DNA from: Rhodococcus sp. 14-1411-2a | Lineage (GTDB): Bacteria; Actinomycetota; Actinomycetes; Mycobacteriales; Mycobacteriaceae | Direction: 5' to 3' | DNA length: 64,000 nt | NCBI RefSeq assembly: GCF_002259485.1 | Contig: NZ_NPGA01000019.1 | Span: 248,001-312,000 of the forward strand | Part shown: positions 33,957 through 43,123 of the stretch, in pieces | How the letters are laid out: the number at the start of each line of letters is the position of its first letter | Numbering within the stretch: the first letter of the stretch is position 1 | The notes under the pieces: model-generated | Database searches by the model: none | What the model was told of the DNA's origin: nothing | Seen by the model: only the letters and a program-made list of their open reading frames with translations | Position numbers and translations under genes: made by a program

Positions 33957-35352
33957 CATCGTCGAGCGCTCCCGACTGCGACGGCAGTCCGTCGGCGACT
34001 CGGCTGCCGGTCCGCAATCCGCCGTAGGTCTTCTGCCGGATGGTCGCGAGGGTGATCATGCCGATCACGGCCGAGCCTATGACGAAGTAGGCGGGTGAAA
34101 CCGAGCTTCCGGTGCGGTCGATCAGCCACGTCGCAATGTAGGCAGCGGTCCCACCGGTCGCGATCGTCGCAATGTTGAAGCCGAGAGCGACGCCGGTCAA
34201 TCGAACTCGCGAGTCGAACAACGACGGGAACAGGGGAGCGGTTGCCGTCTGGATCAAGGGTGTGCCTACCGCGAAGAACATGAAAGCAATTGCAGCAACG
34301 AACAACCCGTGACCACTCATCATCGACATTGCCGGGTACGCGAGCAGTGCCGAGGCGAGCAATCCGCTGGCCAGCACACGCACGCTGCCGAACCGATCTA
34401 CCAGCAACCCGGCGAGCGGCATGGACGCCGCGACGAGCACGATCACACCGGCCGCAGTCCAGGTGACCGAACTCTGACTGAATCCACCTTCGCGCACCAA
34501 ATGGATGCCGATGTAGGTGAGCACCATGTATCCGGTCGCGTTCTGAGCCACACCCAGTCCGAAGACCTGCAAAACCTGCTTGGGGTGAGTGCGAAGCAGT
34601 TCGGTCAACGGTGCCTTCGCGACTTCGTTTTCCGCGACTGCGTTGACGAACTGCGGGGTGTCTTCGATTCGAGTTCGGGTCCAGAGGCAGAACAGCACCA
34701 GTGGGATGCCGAGCAGGAACGGAATTCGCCAGCCCCAGCTGGTCATTTGTGCATCGGTGGTGAGAGTGGAGGTGACGGCCACAGCGATGGCCGCGAGTGC
34801 GAAACCGCTGTTGCTACCCAATGCGACGAAAGATGCGCCGAGCCCCTTGCGTTTTTCGCCGACCGTCTCGTAGACGTATGTGAGCGCGCCTCCGAGTTCG
34901 CCACCGGCCGAGAAGCCCTGGACCAGACGGGCGATGACCAACAGGATCGGCGCGAGAACCCCCGCGTTCTCGTAGGTGGGGAGGAAGGCCATCAGTGCAC
35001 TGCCGACGCCCATAAGCAGAACAGAGAACAACAAGGCGCGCTTGCGGCCGTGTCTGTCACCGAGGCGGCCGAAGAAGATTCCGCCGATCGGACGCATCAG
35101 GTAGGCAGATGCGAAGACGGCCAGACTCGCGAGCAACGACGCAGTCGGGTCGTCGCCGGGGAAGAACAATGGGCTGACGACGACCGCGAGGTAGGCGTAG
35201 ACGGTGAGGTCGTAGTACTCGACGATGGTGCCGACCGTGGCAGCGAGTACGCCACGGCGTCTGGTCTGCTCAGGGGTGCGAATGGTGGCCACGGACTGCT
35301 CCGATTCTGTGTGCGACGGCGACGAGGGGGCGAGATCTGCACGTGTCGTCAC
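33937..35352 (-). CDS. MHS-family MFS transporter, 471 aa
   Basis: Metabolite:H+ symporter with 12 membrane segments. Family signs: TIVEYYDLTVYAYLAVVVSP in the first helix, RPIGGIFFGRLGDRHGRK (motif A), ARLVQGFSAGGELGGAL, and SWGWRIPFLLGIPLVL after helix 6. Relatives carry proline, betaine, citrate, shikimate or aromatic acids; the substrate cannot be chosen. The C-terminus is cytosolic and polar. Start is a GTG at 35352 directly next to the palindrome TTAACCGGTTAA. It stands alone on its strand, with no regulator next to it. Confidence 0.87.
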   Translation of the reverse strand: MTTRADLAPSSPSHTESEQSVATIRTPEQTRRRGVLAATVGTIVEYYDLTVYAYLAVVVSPLFFPGDDPTASLLASLAVFASAYLMRPIGGIFFGRLGDRHGRKRALLFSVLLMGVGSALMAFLPTYENAGVLAPILLVIARLVQGFSAGGELGGALTYVYETVGEKRKGLGASFVALGSNSGFALAAIAVAVTSTLTTDAQMTSWGWRIPFLLGIPLVLFCLWTRTRIEDTPQFVNAVAENEVAKAPLTELLRTHPKQVLQVFGLGVAQNATGYMVLTYIGIHLVREGGFSQSSVTWTAAGVIVLVAASMPLAGLLVDRFGSVRVLASGLLASALLAYPAMSMMSGHGLFVAAIAFMFFAVGTPLIQTATAPLFPSLFDSRVRLTGVALGFNIATIATGGTAAYIATWLIDRTGSSVSPAYFVIGSAVIGMITLATIRQKTYGGLRTGSRVADGLPSQSGALDDVSSRRT

Positions 35353-35355
35353 ACC

Positions 35356-35367
35356 TTAACCGGTTAA
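35356..35367. promoter_or_regulatory. Palindrome at the transporter start
   Basis: Perfect 12-bp palindrome TTAACCGGTTAA ending three bases before the transporter start codon on the minus strand. The position suits a repressor operator; the regulator is unknown. Confidence 0.4.
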
Positions 35368-35575
35368 ATGTGTACATACTTCGAAATAGTGAACAAGAAT
35401 TAAAGTAACTATCGCGCGGACGACGTGGCTGCCGGCGATCCGGTTGAGAGATGTTCGCGCGCACTGTTTTCGGTGGCATCAGCGGGCATGAACACGGCAA
35501 CGGTCCACGCCGATTGCGCTACCGCCACGAGGGAACCCGAGCGCACAAGGGAGTGGAGCAGTCGCGCCGCGAGGT

Positions 35576-36517
35576 TCAGTGCCGGAGCGCGTCGATCAGC
35601 GCACGCGCCACATCCGTCCCCGAACGCCAGGCGCTCTCCACCCTGGGCACTCCGGCTTCGCACCATTGATCGCCCGCCAAACCGACGAAGCGTCCGTCCT
35701 GTTGCTGCAACGCGAAGTTCGAATCGTGCTGCGTCGCAGGCTTGGCGAATGTCCATCGATGAGCGTGACTCCACGCGGGTGCCGCCGAGACGACGGACAA
35801 TTCGCGCAGGGCGTCGAGAACCGGGGCGATCGCACCATCGGGATCGTCGAGATGCTGCTGAGCTCGTTCCGACGTGGTGTGCGCAACCAGAACCGGCGCG
35901 CCGTCGCCGCGGCGTGCACCGTCGTCGACGACAAAATCGATATCAGGATGATCGTTGACGAACGCCGCATCGCGGAAGGGGATGTCGAGCCCGTCGAACC
36001 CACACGCCACCGCGATGACAGGAACGTAATCGACGGCATCGGGGACGGCGATCAGTCGCGCCGCCTGCGGATCCGGCATCGCGACTACGACATGGCCGTC
36101 GGGCAATTCGGTCAGCTCGGTGGAATGCTCGATGTCGAAGCCCTCGAGCATGTTTCGTACCAGCGAACGCAGCCCGTTCGGGGTAGCCCAGCGAACGGGT
36201 CCGGTCGTTGTGCACGGGGCTGTTGCGGGCTTGAGGATGCCGAACGTGTTGGCCCACTGGCGCGCCAACCCAGCCGACTCCCAATCGGCAACCACGGTCG
36301 AGAATTCCTGATCACGAACGGTGAAGTAACCGGCGCCCAGGTCGACGCGACGGCCGTGCAACTCCGGCGATGACATCCGCCCACCCGGAGCTCGGCCTCG
36401 GTCGACGATGCGGAACGGCACGTCTGCGTCGCGAAGAACCCGCGCGCAGGCCGCACCGGCTATGCCGGCACCGACGATGGTGACCGGATCGGTGATGCTG
36501 TCCGCTTGGGAGTTCAT
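35576..36517 (-). CDS. FAD-dependent amine-oxidase/renalase-like protein, 313 aa
   Basis: N-terminal dinucleotide fold DPVTIVGAGIAGAACARVL, followed by the acidic end of strand two (FRIVDRGRAPGGRMSS) and the RVDLGAGYFTVRD motif of renalase-like oxidases. The C-terminal part has RWTFAKPATQHDSNFALQQQ and GRFVGLAGDQWCEAGVPRVE, which closes the FAD site (GDQWCEAGVPRVESAW). Relatives oxidise dihydronicotinamides or act on unknown substrates. ATG 36517 was chosen as nearest to the FAD motif; 22 codons upstream are also open. Divergent from the amino-acid permease by 104 bases. Confidence 0.8.
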   Translation of the reverse strand: MNSQADSITDPVTIVGAGIAGAACARVLRDADVPFRIVDRGRAPGGRMSSPELHGRRVDLGAGYFTVRDQEFSTVVADWESAGLARQWANTFGILKPATAPCTTTGPVRWATPNGLRSLVRNMLEGFDIEHSTELTELPDGHVVVAMPDPQAARLIAVPDAVDYVPVIAVACGFDGLDIPFRDAAFVNDHPDIDFVVDDGARRGDGAPVLVAHTTSERAQQHLDDPDGAIAPVLDALRELSVVSAAPAWSHAHRWTFAKPATQHDSNFALQQQDGRFVGLAGDQWCEAGVPRVESAWRSGTDVARALIDALRH

Positions 36518-36621
36518 GCGTCCAGTATGCCCGGATTCGCGCGAATATCTCTGTACCACCGCCTGTCTGGACATAACGGTCACCCGCTGCGTCGGCGTTC
36601 ACATTGTGTTCGACTACAGGG

Positions 36622-38022
36622 ATGGCCATTACGGAGAAGCCGGACACCGGCGAGAACGGACTCGGTACCAGCCTGAAACCACGGCACGTGACGATGATTT
36701 CGATAGCCGGAGTCATCGGCGCGGGATTGTTCGTGGGTTCGGCCAACGCGATCGCGACGGCAGGCCCGGCGGTGCTGCTGGCGTACCTGTTCGCGGGAAC
36801 ACTCGTGATTCTGGTGATGCGCATGCTGGGGGAGATGGCGACGGCCAATCCCGACACCGGCTCGTTCTCCACGTATGCCACACGCGCACTCGGACATTGG
36901 GCCGGGTTCTCGGTCGGATGGCTCTACTGGTGGTTCTGGGTGTTGGTGATACCGGTGGAAGCCACCGCGGCAGCGTCGATTCTCACCAACTGGCTCGGCG
37001 GAGCCCAGTGGATGTGGGCACTGCTCATCGTCATTGCCCTCACCGCGACCAACCTGATCAGCGTCGGTAACTACGGCGAATTCGAGTTCTGGTTCGCGCT
37101 GGTGAAGGTTGTGGCAATCATCGCGTTCATCGGCCTCGGGATCGCGGCCATCCTGGGATGGCTACCCGATTCGGAAGTCAGTGGTGTGGACCAACTCTGG
37201 GCCTCGGGAGGATTCATGCCTCTCGGGTTCGGCGCGGTGATCGCGGCCATGCTGACGACGATGTTCTCGTTCATGGGCTCGGAAATCGTCACCATCGCTG
37301 CTGCCGAATCCAAGGACCCGGCAAAGGGAATCACCCGCGCCACCAACTCGGTGATCTGGCGAATCTCGATCTTCTACTTCGGTTCCATCTTCGTCATCGT
37401 CGCTTTGGTGCCCTGGAACGAGCTGGACCCCAATACGGGCTCGTACCAATTCGTGCTGTCCAAGATGGGAATTCCGCACGCCGAGACCATCATGGACATC
37501 GTCATCCTGACTGCCGTCGCGTCCTGCCTGAACTCTGCGCTCTACACCGCGTCGCGCATGCTGTATTCGCTCGGCGACCGAGGCGACGCACCCCGGGCGG
37601 TCAAGAAGATCACCACGAACGGGGTGCCGTGGATCGCGGTGATCGCCTCGATGGTTCTCGGCTTCCTCGCCGTGATCGGAAACTACATCCTGCCCGAGAA
37701 GCTCTTCACCTACCTGCTGGCGACCACCGGTGCCGTCGCCCTGTTCGTCTACCTTGCCATCGCCAGCAGCCAGCTGGTGCTGCGACGTCAACTCGACCGC
37801 GACGACGAACGCCCTGCCGTTCGGATGTGGCTCTACCCGTGGTTGACCTACCTGGCCATCGGATTCATCGTCTTCGTCCTGGTGATGATGGTGGTCCGGC
37901 CGGAGCAGCGGTCGTCGATCCTGCTCTCGGCCGTCCTCGCCGCAGTGACCGTGATCGGCGGAATAGTGGTGCAACGCCGAAATACGCGGCGCGACACTGT
38001 TGCCGCCCGCGCATCGGAGTGA
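36622..38022 (+). CDS. Amino acid permease (APC/GabP-like), 466 aa
   Basis: Twelve-TM amino-acid/H+ symporter. First helix: MISIAGVIGAGLFVGSANAI; then MRMLGEMATANPDTGSFSTY, typical of the AAT/GabP group; later FSFMGSEIVTIAAAESKDPA and NSALYTASRMLYSLGDRGDA. Length is standard. GABA or aromatic/branched amino acids are the usual cargo, so the exact substrate is open. It ends six bases from the convergent alcohol dehydrogenase. The start ATG has only a weak ribosome site. Confidence 0.88.
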   Translation: MAITEKPDTGENGLGTSLKPRHVTMISIAGVIGAGLFVGSANAIATAGPAVLLAYLFAGTLVILVMRMLGEMATANPDTGSFSTYATRALGHWAGFSVGWLYWWFWVLVIPVEATAAASILTNWLGGAQWMWALLIVIALTATNLISVGNYGEFEFWFALVKVVAIIAFIGLGIAAILGWLPDSEVSGVDQLWASGGFMPLGFGAVIAAMLTTMFSFMGSEIVTIAAAESKDPAKGITRATNSVIWRISIFYFGSIFVIVALVPWNELDPNTGSYQFVLSKMGIPHAETIMDIVILTAVASCLNSALYTASRMLYSLGDRGDAPRAVKKITTNGVPWIAVIASMVLGFLAVIGNYILPEKLFTYLLATTGAVALFVYLAIASSQLVLRRQLDRDDERPAVRMWLYPWLTYLAIGFIVFVLVMMVVRPEQRSSILLSAVLAAVTVIGGIVVQRRNTRRDTVAARASE

Positions 38023-38028
38023 GTGCGA

Positions 38029-39195
38029 CTAGATTCCCGCGTACACCTGCCGGTACAGATCGACGATCTGTTCGGCGGTCGGCACGACCGGATTGTTGCC
38101 CGGGCTGCCGGACGCGAGTGCCTGCTCGGCCATGAGCGGCAACAGGTCGTCCCATTTCGCCTTGTCGATACCGAAGGTCTCCGGCGTCGGCACCTCCACC
38201 TCACGGCACAGTGTGACGATCGCATCCTGCAACTTGCCACCGGCAAGCTGATCGGAATCGCTTTCCGACGCCGCGCCCAGAGCGCGTGCGCAGTCGGCGT
38301 AGCGCGCCTGTGCCCCGTCGATCGAGAATGCGGTGACGGCAGGCAACAGCATCGCGTTGGAAAGCCCATGTGCAACATGGAAATGCGCCCCGATGGGACG
38401 ACTCATCCCGTGCACCAGGCAGACGCTCGCATTGGAGAAGGCCATTCCGGCCTGCGTCGAGGCATGCATCATGGCCTCGCGCGCCTGCCGGTCGTCGCCG
38501 TCCCGATACGCCCGCAGCAATGACGTCCCGATCGTGCGAATCGCACTGAGCGCCAAACCGTCGGAAATGGGGTTGGCCTTCTTGCTGACGTACGCCTCGA
38601 TGGCGTGGGTGAGAGCATCGACACCGGTGTCGGCCGTCAGGCGCGCCGGCATCGACATCGTCAACTCGAAGTCGATGATCGAGGCGATCGGCAGAAACGA
38701 CAGCCCGGGGCACAACATCTTTTCGTCCGAGGCGACGTCGGTGATGATGGTGAACTGAGTTGCCTCCGAACCACTTCCGGCCGTGGTGGGGATTGCGATG
38801 ATCGGAAGTGCCGGGCCGGTCGACAGCACGGGAGCTTTGAAGTCCCGCATCGTGCCGCCCTGCACCGCGAGGATGGCCAACGCCTTGGCCGTGTCCATCG
38901 GACTGCCACCGCCGAACCCGATGATCGAATCGGCCGAATGCTGCTGCACCGCGTCGAGACCGGCCACCAACGAATCGGTCGTCGGATCCGGAACGGTGCC
39001 CGAGAACAAGGCAGGCGTCTTACCGGCCTCGGTCATGATCTTCATCAAACGATCCGCCGAGCCGTTGCCGGCCATGAACGCATCGGTGACGAGCAACGGC
39101 CGTGACACGTCGAGGTCGGTCAGAACCGTCCCCAGCTCCTCGACGGCACCGCCGCCCAGCTTGAGAAACCGAGGAAACGAAATATTGGCAACCAT
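38029..39195 (-). CDS. Iron-containing alcohol dehydrogenase, 388 aa
   Basis: Type III ADH. The N-terminal nucleotide part has VLTDLDVSRPLLVTDAFMAG and SIIGFGGGSPMDTAKALAIL. The metal-site half has PTTAGSGSEATQF, ALTHAIEAYVS and VAHGLSNAMLLPAV, with the conserved histidines (HAIEAY, HGMSRPIGAHFHVAHG). ATG is preceded by AAGGAG. It lies 92 bases after the mmsA-type dehydrogenase on the same strand, so alcohol to aldehyde to acid (or acyl-CoA) oxidation may run in sequence. Cofactor NAD(P) is presumed. Confidence 0.88.
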   Translation of the reverse strand: MVANISFPRFLKLGGGAVEELGTVLTDLDVSRPLLVTDAFMAGNGSADRLMKIMTEAGKTPALFSGTVPDPTTDSLVAGLDAVQQHSADSIIGFGGGSPMDTAKALAILAVQGGTMRDFKAPVLSTGPALPIIAIPTTAGSGSEATQFTIITDVASDEKMLCPGLSFLPIASIIDFELTMSMPARLTADTGVDALTHAIEAYVSKKANPISDGLALSAIRTIGTSLLRAYRDGDDRQAREAMMHASTQAGMAFSNASVCLVHGMSRPIGAHFHVAHGLSNAMLLPAVTAFSIDGAQARYADCARALGAASESDSDQLAGGKLQDAIVTLCREVEVPTPETFGIDKAKWDDLLPLMAEQALASGSPGNNPVVPTAEQIVDLYRQVYAGI

Positions 39196-39287
39196 GGGTG
39201 TGCTCCTTAGCGCTGTGGACCCATGTGAGCGGAAATTCGTAACCTGCTACGAAGTTCCGTGCACATGCGTCAGCTCTGTTTCTGGGC

Positions 39288-40781
39288 TCAGCTGTTTTCG
39301 GGGAAGCCGAGGTTGATGCCGCCGTGGCTGGGGTCGAGCCAGCGACTGGTGACAGCTTTGCCGCGGGTGAAGAAGTGGACACCCTCGGTGCCGTGGGCGT
39401 GGCTGTCGCCGAAGAGGGAGTTCTTCCAGCCACCGAAGCTGTAGTACGCCATGGGAACCGGGATGGGCACGTTGATGCCGACCATGCCGACCTCCACCTC
39501 GTTCTGGAAGCGACGGGCAGCCCCACCGTCGTTGGTGAAGATGGCGGTGCCGTTGCCGTACGGGTTCTCGTTGATCAGTCGAAGCGCGTCGTCGTAGGTC
39601 TCGACGCGGACGACCGAGAGGACCGGTCCGAAGATCTCGTCGGTGTAGACGCTCATGTCGGGAGTCACGTTGTCGATGAGGGTGGGGCCGAGCCAGAAAC
39701 CGTCGGTGCCACCGTCGGGCTGGACGGTGCGTCCGTCGACGACGAGGGTGGCTCCGGCTGCTTCGCCTGCATCGACGTACGAGGCGACCTTGTCACGGTG
39801 GGCCTTGGTGACGAGTGGACCCATGTCTGCCCCTCGGGTGCCGTCGCCGGTGACCAGCGGGGTGGTGCGTTCGGCGATCTTCGCGACCAGTTCGTCGGCG
39901 ACGTTCCCGACGGCCACGAGTGCGGAGATGGCCATACAGCGTTCGCCTGCGGAGCCGAAGCCTGCGTTGACCATGGCGTCGGCGGCGAGGTCGAGATCTG
40001 CATCGGGGAGTACGACGGCGTGGTTCTTGGCACCGCCGAGGGCTTGGACGCGCTTTCCGTGTGCGGTGCCGGTGGAGTAGACGTACTGGGCGATGGGGGT
40101 GGAGCCGACGAAGGAGATCGACTTGATCTTCTTGTTCTCGAGGAGTTCGTCGACGGCAACCTTGTCGCCTTGGAGGACGTTGAACACCCCGTCGGGCAGA
40201 CCGGCCTCGGCCCAGAGCCGGGCGAGCCAGATACTCGCGCTCGGGTCTTTCTCCGAGGGCTTGAGTACCACGGTGTTGCCGGCCGCGATGGCGATGGGGA
40301 AGAACCACATCGGGACCATGGCCGGAAAGTTGAAGGGGGAAATGATGCCGACCGGTCCGAGCGGCTGGCGGATGGAGTAGACATCCACGCCGGTCGAGGC
40401 ATTCTCGGTGTATCCGCCCTTGAGCAGATGCGCCATGCCGCAGGCGAATTCGACGACTTCCTGGCCACGAGAGATCTCACCGAGGGCGTCGGAGAGCACC
40501 TTTCCGTGCTCGGAGGTGATGATCTCGGCGAGCTCGTTCTTCCTCGCGTTCAACAATTCTCGAAACGAGAACAGGATCGATGTGCGTTTGGCGAGGGAGG
40601 TGTCACGCCACGCCGGGAATGCGGCTGCAGCGGCGTCGATGACCGCCCGGGCGTCGCCCTGATCGGCCAGGGTGAGCGCGCCGGTGACCTCACCGGTCGC
40701 GGGGTTCGTGACGGGCGCGGTTCGGTCGGAGGTGCCGTAATAGGTCTTTCCATCGAGCCAGTGCGCAATGACGTCGGTCAA
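39288..40781 (-). CDS. mmsA: CoA-acylating methylmalonate-semialdehyde dehydrogenase, 497 aa
   Basis: Oxidises (methyl)malonate semialdehyde to propionyl- or acetyl-CoA, in valine, inositol or beta-alanine breakdown. ALDH fold: GPVGIISPFNFPAMVPMWFF, PSEKDPSASIWLARLW, FVGSTPIAQYVYSTGTAHG, and the nucleophile Cys in FGSAGERCMAISALV. PFNFPAMVPMWFFP is typical of MmsA. It starts with TTG (LTDVIAHWLDGK) with AAGGA eight bases upstream. It is divergent from a LysR gene (112 bases) whose operator palindrome lies between. A paralogous family member with another substrate is possible. Confidence 0.88.
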   Translation of the reverse strand: MTDVIAHWLDGKTYYGTSDRTAPVTNPATGEVTGALTLADQGDARAVIDAAAAAFPAWRDTSLAKRTSILFSFRELLNARKNELAEIITSEHGKVLSDALGEISRGQEVVEFACGMAHLLKGGYTENASTGVDVYSIRQPLGPVGIISPFNFPAMVPMWFFPIAIAAGNTVVLKPSEKDPSASIWLARLWAEAGLPDGVFNVLQGDKVAVDELLENKKIKSISFVGSTPIAQYVYSTGTAHGKRVQALGGAKNHAVVLPDADLDLAADAMVNAGFGSAGERCMAISALVAVGNVADELVAKIAERTTPLVTGDGTRGADMGPLVTKAHRDKVASYVDAGEAAGATLVVDGRTVQPDGGTDGFWLGPTLIDNVTPDMSVYTDEIFGPVLSVVRVETYDDALRLINENPYGNGTAIFTNDGGAARRFQNEVEVGMVGINVPIPVPMAYYSFGGWKNSLFGDSHAHGTEGVHFFTRGKAVTSRWLDPSHGGINLGFPENS

Positions 40782-40858
40782 CGTTCGATCCTTCCATCGG
40801 TGTGTTCCGAGTCTCACTTGTAAGGATGCACATGTCAAAGGCCAAAACCGCAGATCGC

Positions 40859-40874
40859 TGTGCAGAAATGCACA
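40859..40874. promoter_or_regulatory. LysR-type operator between mmsA and lysR
   Basis: Palindrome TGTGCA-GAAA-TGCACA with a third half-site TGCACA at 40827-40832, in the shared 112-base divergent region. LysR regulators bind such sites 20-60 bases upstream of the target. Confidence 0.5.
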
Positions 40875-40893
40875 CCGGCGATAGTCTCGGTGG

Positions 40894-41790
40894 GTGTTCA
40901 ACGCAGACCACCTCCGCTACTTCCTCGAAGTGTCGAGGACCGGGCGTTTGACCGACGCCGCGCACACTCTCGGTGTGGACCACACCACCGTCGGTCGGCG
41001 CATCACCGCGCTCGAGAAATCGGCCGGTCAACGCCTGTTCGACAGAACGCCGACGGGTTGGCGGCTCACCGAGGCGGGTCGACGCCTCGTCGGATATGCC
41101 GAGACCGTCGAATCGACACTCATCGCCGCCTTCGAGGATCAGACCTCCGACACCGGCACACTGCGAGGGACCGTTCGCATCGCAGCCCCGGACGGGTTTG
41201 GAGCGTTCGTTCTGACACCGAAACTGGGGCTGCTCAGAGACAAGCACCCCGACCTCGACATCGAATTGGTCACCGCCACCGAGCACAACTCGTTGGCCAC
41301 CAGGGAATTCGACATCGCAATCACGTTGGAGCGGCCGTCGCCGCGATTCGTGGTGACTCGCAGGTTGGCCACGTACTCCCTCGGGCTCTACGCTGCCGCC
41401 GAGTATCTCGCCGCGACGTCGCCCATCGACACCGTCGACGATCTACGAGAACACACGCTGATCTCGTACGTCGACGCGTTGCTCGATGTGGCACCGCTGC
41501 GAATCCTGGATGCGATTCTGCCGGAGGGCCGCGCGCAGATTCAGACCAACAACATCACCGGGCAGTGGATCGCGGCGAGATCCGGGGTGGGAATTGCGCC
41601 CTTGCCCAGCTACATCGGTGAGCCCGACGAGGCCCTCGCGTCGGTGTTGCCCGGCGTCGTCTCGGTCGAGCGGACGTATTGGACGGTGGTGCCGCGAGAG
41701 CTGACCGGTCTGGCGCGGGTGAAGGCCGTCGACGAATTCCTGCGGTCGGTCGTGACCGACGAACAACATCTCTTTCCTGTGTCGCAGTAA
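40894..41790 (+). CDS. LysR-family transcriptional regulator, 298 aa
   Basis: N-terminal winged helix: FNADHLRYFLEVSRTGRLTD, AAHTLGVDHTTVGRRITALE, TGWRLTEAGRRLVGYAE. The C-terminal effector domain (about 90-290) has LRGTVRIAAPDGFGAFVLTP. Starts with GTG. Divergent from mmsA with a TGTGCA/TGCACA palindrome between; LysR proteins generally activate the divergent gene when the pathway metabolite binds. The likely inducer is a semialdehyde-pathway intermediate (inference). Confidence 0.88.
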   Translation: MFNADHLRYFLEVSRTGRLTDAAHTLGVDHTTVGRRITALEKSAGQRLFDRTPTGWRLTEAGRRLVGYAETVESTLIAAFEDQTSDTGTLRGTVRIAAPDGFGAFVLTPKLGLLRDKHPDLDIELVTATEHNSLATREFDIAITLERPSPRFVVTRRLATYSLGLYAAAEYLAATSPIDTVDDLREHTLISYVDALLDVAPLRILDAILPEGRAQIQTNNITGQWIAARSGVGIAPLPSYIGEPDEALASVLPGVVSVERTYWTVVPRELTGLARVKAVDEFLRSVVTDEQHLFPVSQ

Positions 41791-41982
41791 CGACGCGAGA
41801 AGTGCACAGTCCGAGAGTGCCGGTGGCCGTTGATATTTGGACGTTTCGATGAGACGCGCGTCTCGTGATGACGGACACACGTGACGCCGACCTCAAAGAA
41901 GTGGGAAACAGTGAAGATAGGGGTAACAATCTGTTACAGACACATCCGCGGACGCGGATCCACTCGAGATTCTGGGGGAATC

Positions 41983-42102
41983 ATGACACTGTTCGTAATG
42001 GCAACGGTCGGCTTCGTCGGTATGGCAATCGCACTGCTCAACGACGGAAGCGACATGAATTTCCGTGGCCGCCAGTTGGCGGGCGCGTACCGCCAGCGCT
42101 GA
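41983..42102 (+). CDS. Possible small membrane protein, 39 aa
   Basis: MTLFVMATVGFVGMAIALLN is a single hydrophobic segment, followed by a polar tail (DGSDMNFRGRQLAGAYRQR). ATG has GGGGGA just upstream. The preceding 190 bases hold no gene. It ends 52 bases before cobD on the same strand. Not recognised; very short, so support is limited. Confidence 0.4.
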   Translation: MTLFVMATVGFVGMAIALLNDGSDMNFRGRQLAGAYRQR

Positions 42103-42154
42103 GTCCGGCATACCGAATTCCTGCGCCGGGTGCACAGTTGGCAAGATTCGTGGG

Positions 42155-43123
42155 ATGTGGACACACCCCCGAGCGATCGGCTTACTGGTCGGCTACGGCC
42201 TCGATCGAGTGTTCGCAGACCCACGACGCTGGCACCCGGTGGCAGGATTCGGCACCACGGCGCTGCGCGTCGAACACGTCCTCTATCGCGATAGTCGGGC
42301 CCTCGGCGTCGTCCACGCAGTCGCGCTGATCGGCTCGGTGACCGCACTCGGCGTCGGGTCGAACCGCGTGGCCGTTCGTGTGGGTGCACCCGCCGAGGTC
42401 GCTCTGGTCGCGGCCGCTACCTGGGCCGCCCTCGGTGGCACGTCCCTGTCGAAGGTGGGTCGGCAGATGGCGGACCACCTCGACAACAACGACCTCGCGA
42501 GCGCACGCGCACTGCTGCCGTCACTGTGCGGTCGGGATCCGGAACCACTCGACTCCGACGGCCTCGCGCGCGCCGCACTGGAGTCCATCGCGGAGAACAC
42601 CTCCGACGCGACCGTCGGAGTGCTGGTGTGGGGAGCACTGGCCGGGGTCCCGGGAATTCTGGCCTACCGAGCGAGCAACACGCTCGACGCGATGGTCGGC
42701 TACCGGTCTCCGAAGTATCTGCGTTTCGGTTGGGCCGCAGCGCGAATCGACGACGTTCTGAACCTGCTACCGGCTCGCGTCACCGGTGTGGCGACGGTTG
42801 TCGCAGCGCCCTCGGTGCAGGGATCGCCCGCCCGAGCCCTGAAGATGTGGCGACGCGACGCCGCGCAGCACCCCAGCCCCAACGCCGGTGTTGCGGAGGC
42901 GTCGGCTGCCGGGGCACTGGGGCTGCAGCTCGGCGGCAGAACGCAGTACCGTCACGGCATCGAGATCAGGCCGACACTCGGTGACGGCCACTCGCCGACC
43001 GCACGCGATCTTCGTCGATCGGTGGCACTGTCGAGCCGAGTGCAGGAACTGTCCGCGGTCGCGTCAGCGATTCTTGCCGTAGCGATCGGCCAAGCGAGGA
43101 TCCGACGGCGTCGTCGGGCGTGA
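42155..43123 (+). CDS. cobD: Adenosylcobinamide-phosphate synthase CobD/CbiB, 322 aa
   Basis: Membrane enzyme that joins an aminopropanol arm to adenosylcobyric acid in cobalamin synthesis. Family features: LLVGYGLDRVFADPRRWHPV at the N-terminus, the conserved LARAALESIAENTSDATVGV, and SNTLDAMVGYRSPKYLRFGW. About five membrane segments. Its stop lies 60 bases inside the convergent SURF1 gene, a long overlap. The place in M. tuberculosis (next to SURF1 and ptpA) is the same. cobC and the phosphatase fusion in this window belong to the same pathway. Confidence 0.9.
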   Translation: MWTHPRAIGLLVGYGLDRVFADPRRWHPVAGFGTTALRVEHVLYRDSRALGVVHAVALIGSVTALGVGSNRVAVRVGAPAEVALVAAATWAALGGTSLSKVGRQMADHLDNNDLASARALLPSLCGRDPEPLDSDGLARAALESIAENTSDATVGVLVWGALAGVPGILAYRASNTLDAMVGYRSPKYLRFGWAAARIDDVLNLLPARVTGVATVVAAPSVQGSPARALKMWRRDAAQHPSPNAGVAEASAAGALGLQLGGRTQYRHGIEIRPTLGDGHSPTARDLRRSVALSSRVQELSAVASAILAVAIGQARIRRRRRA

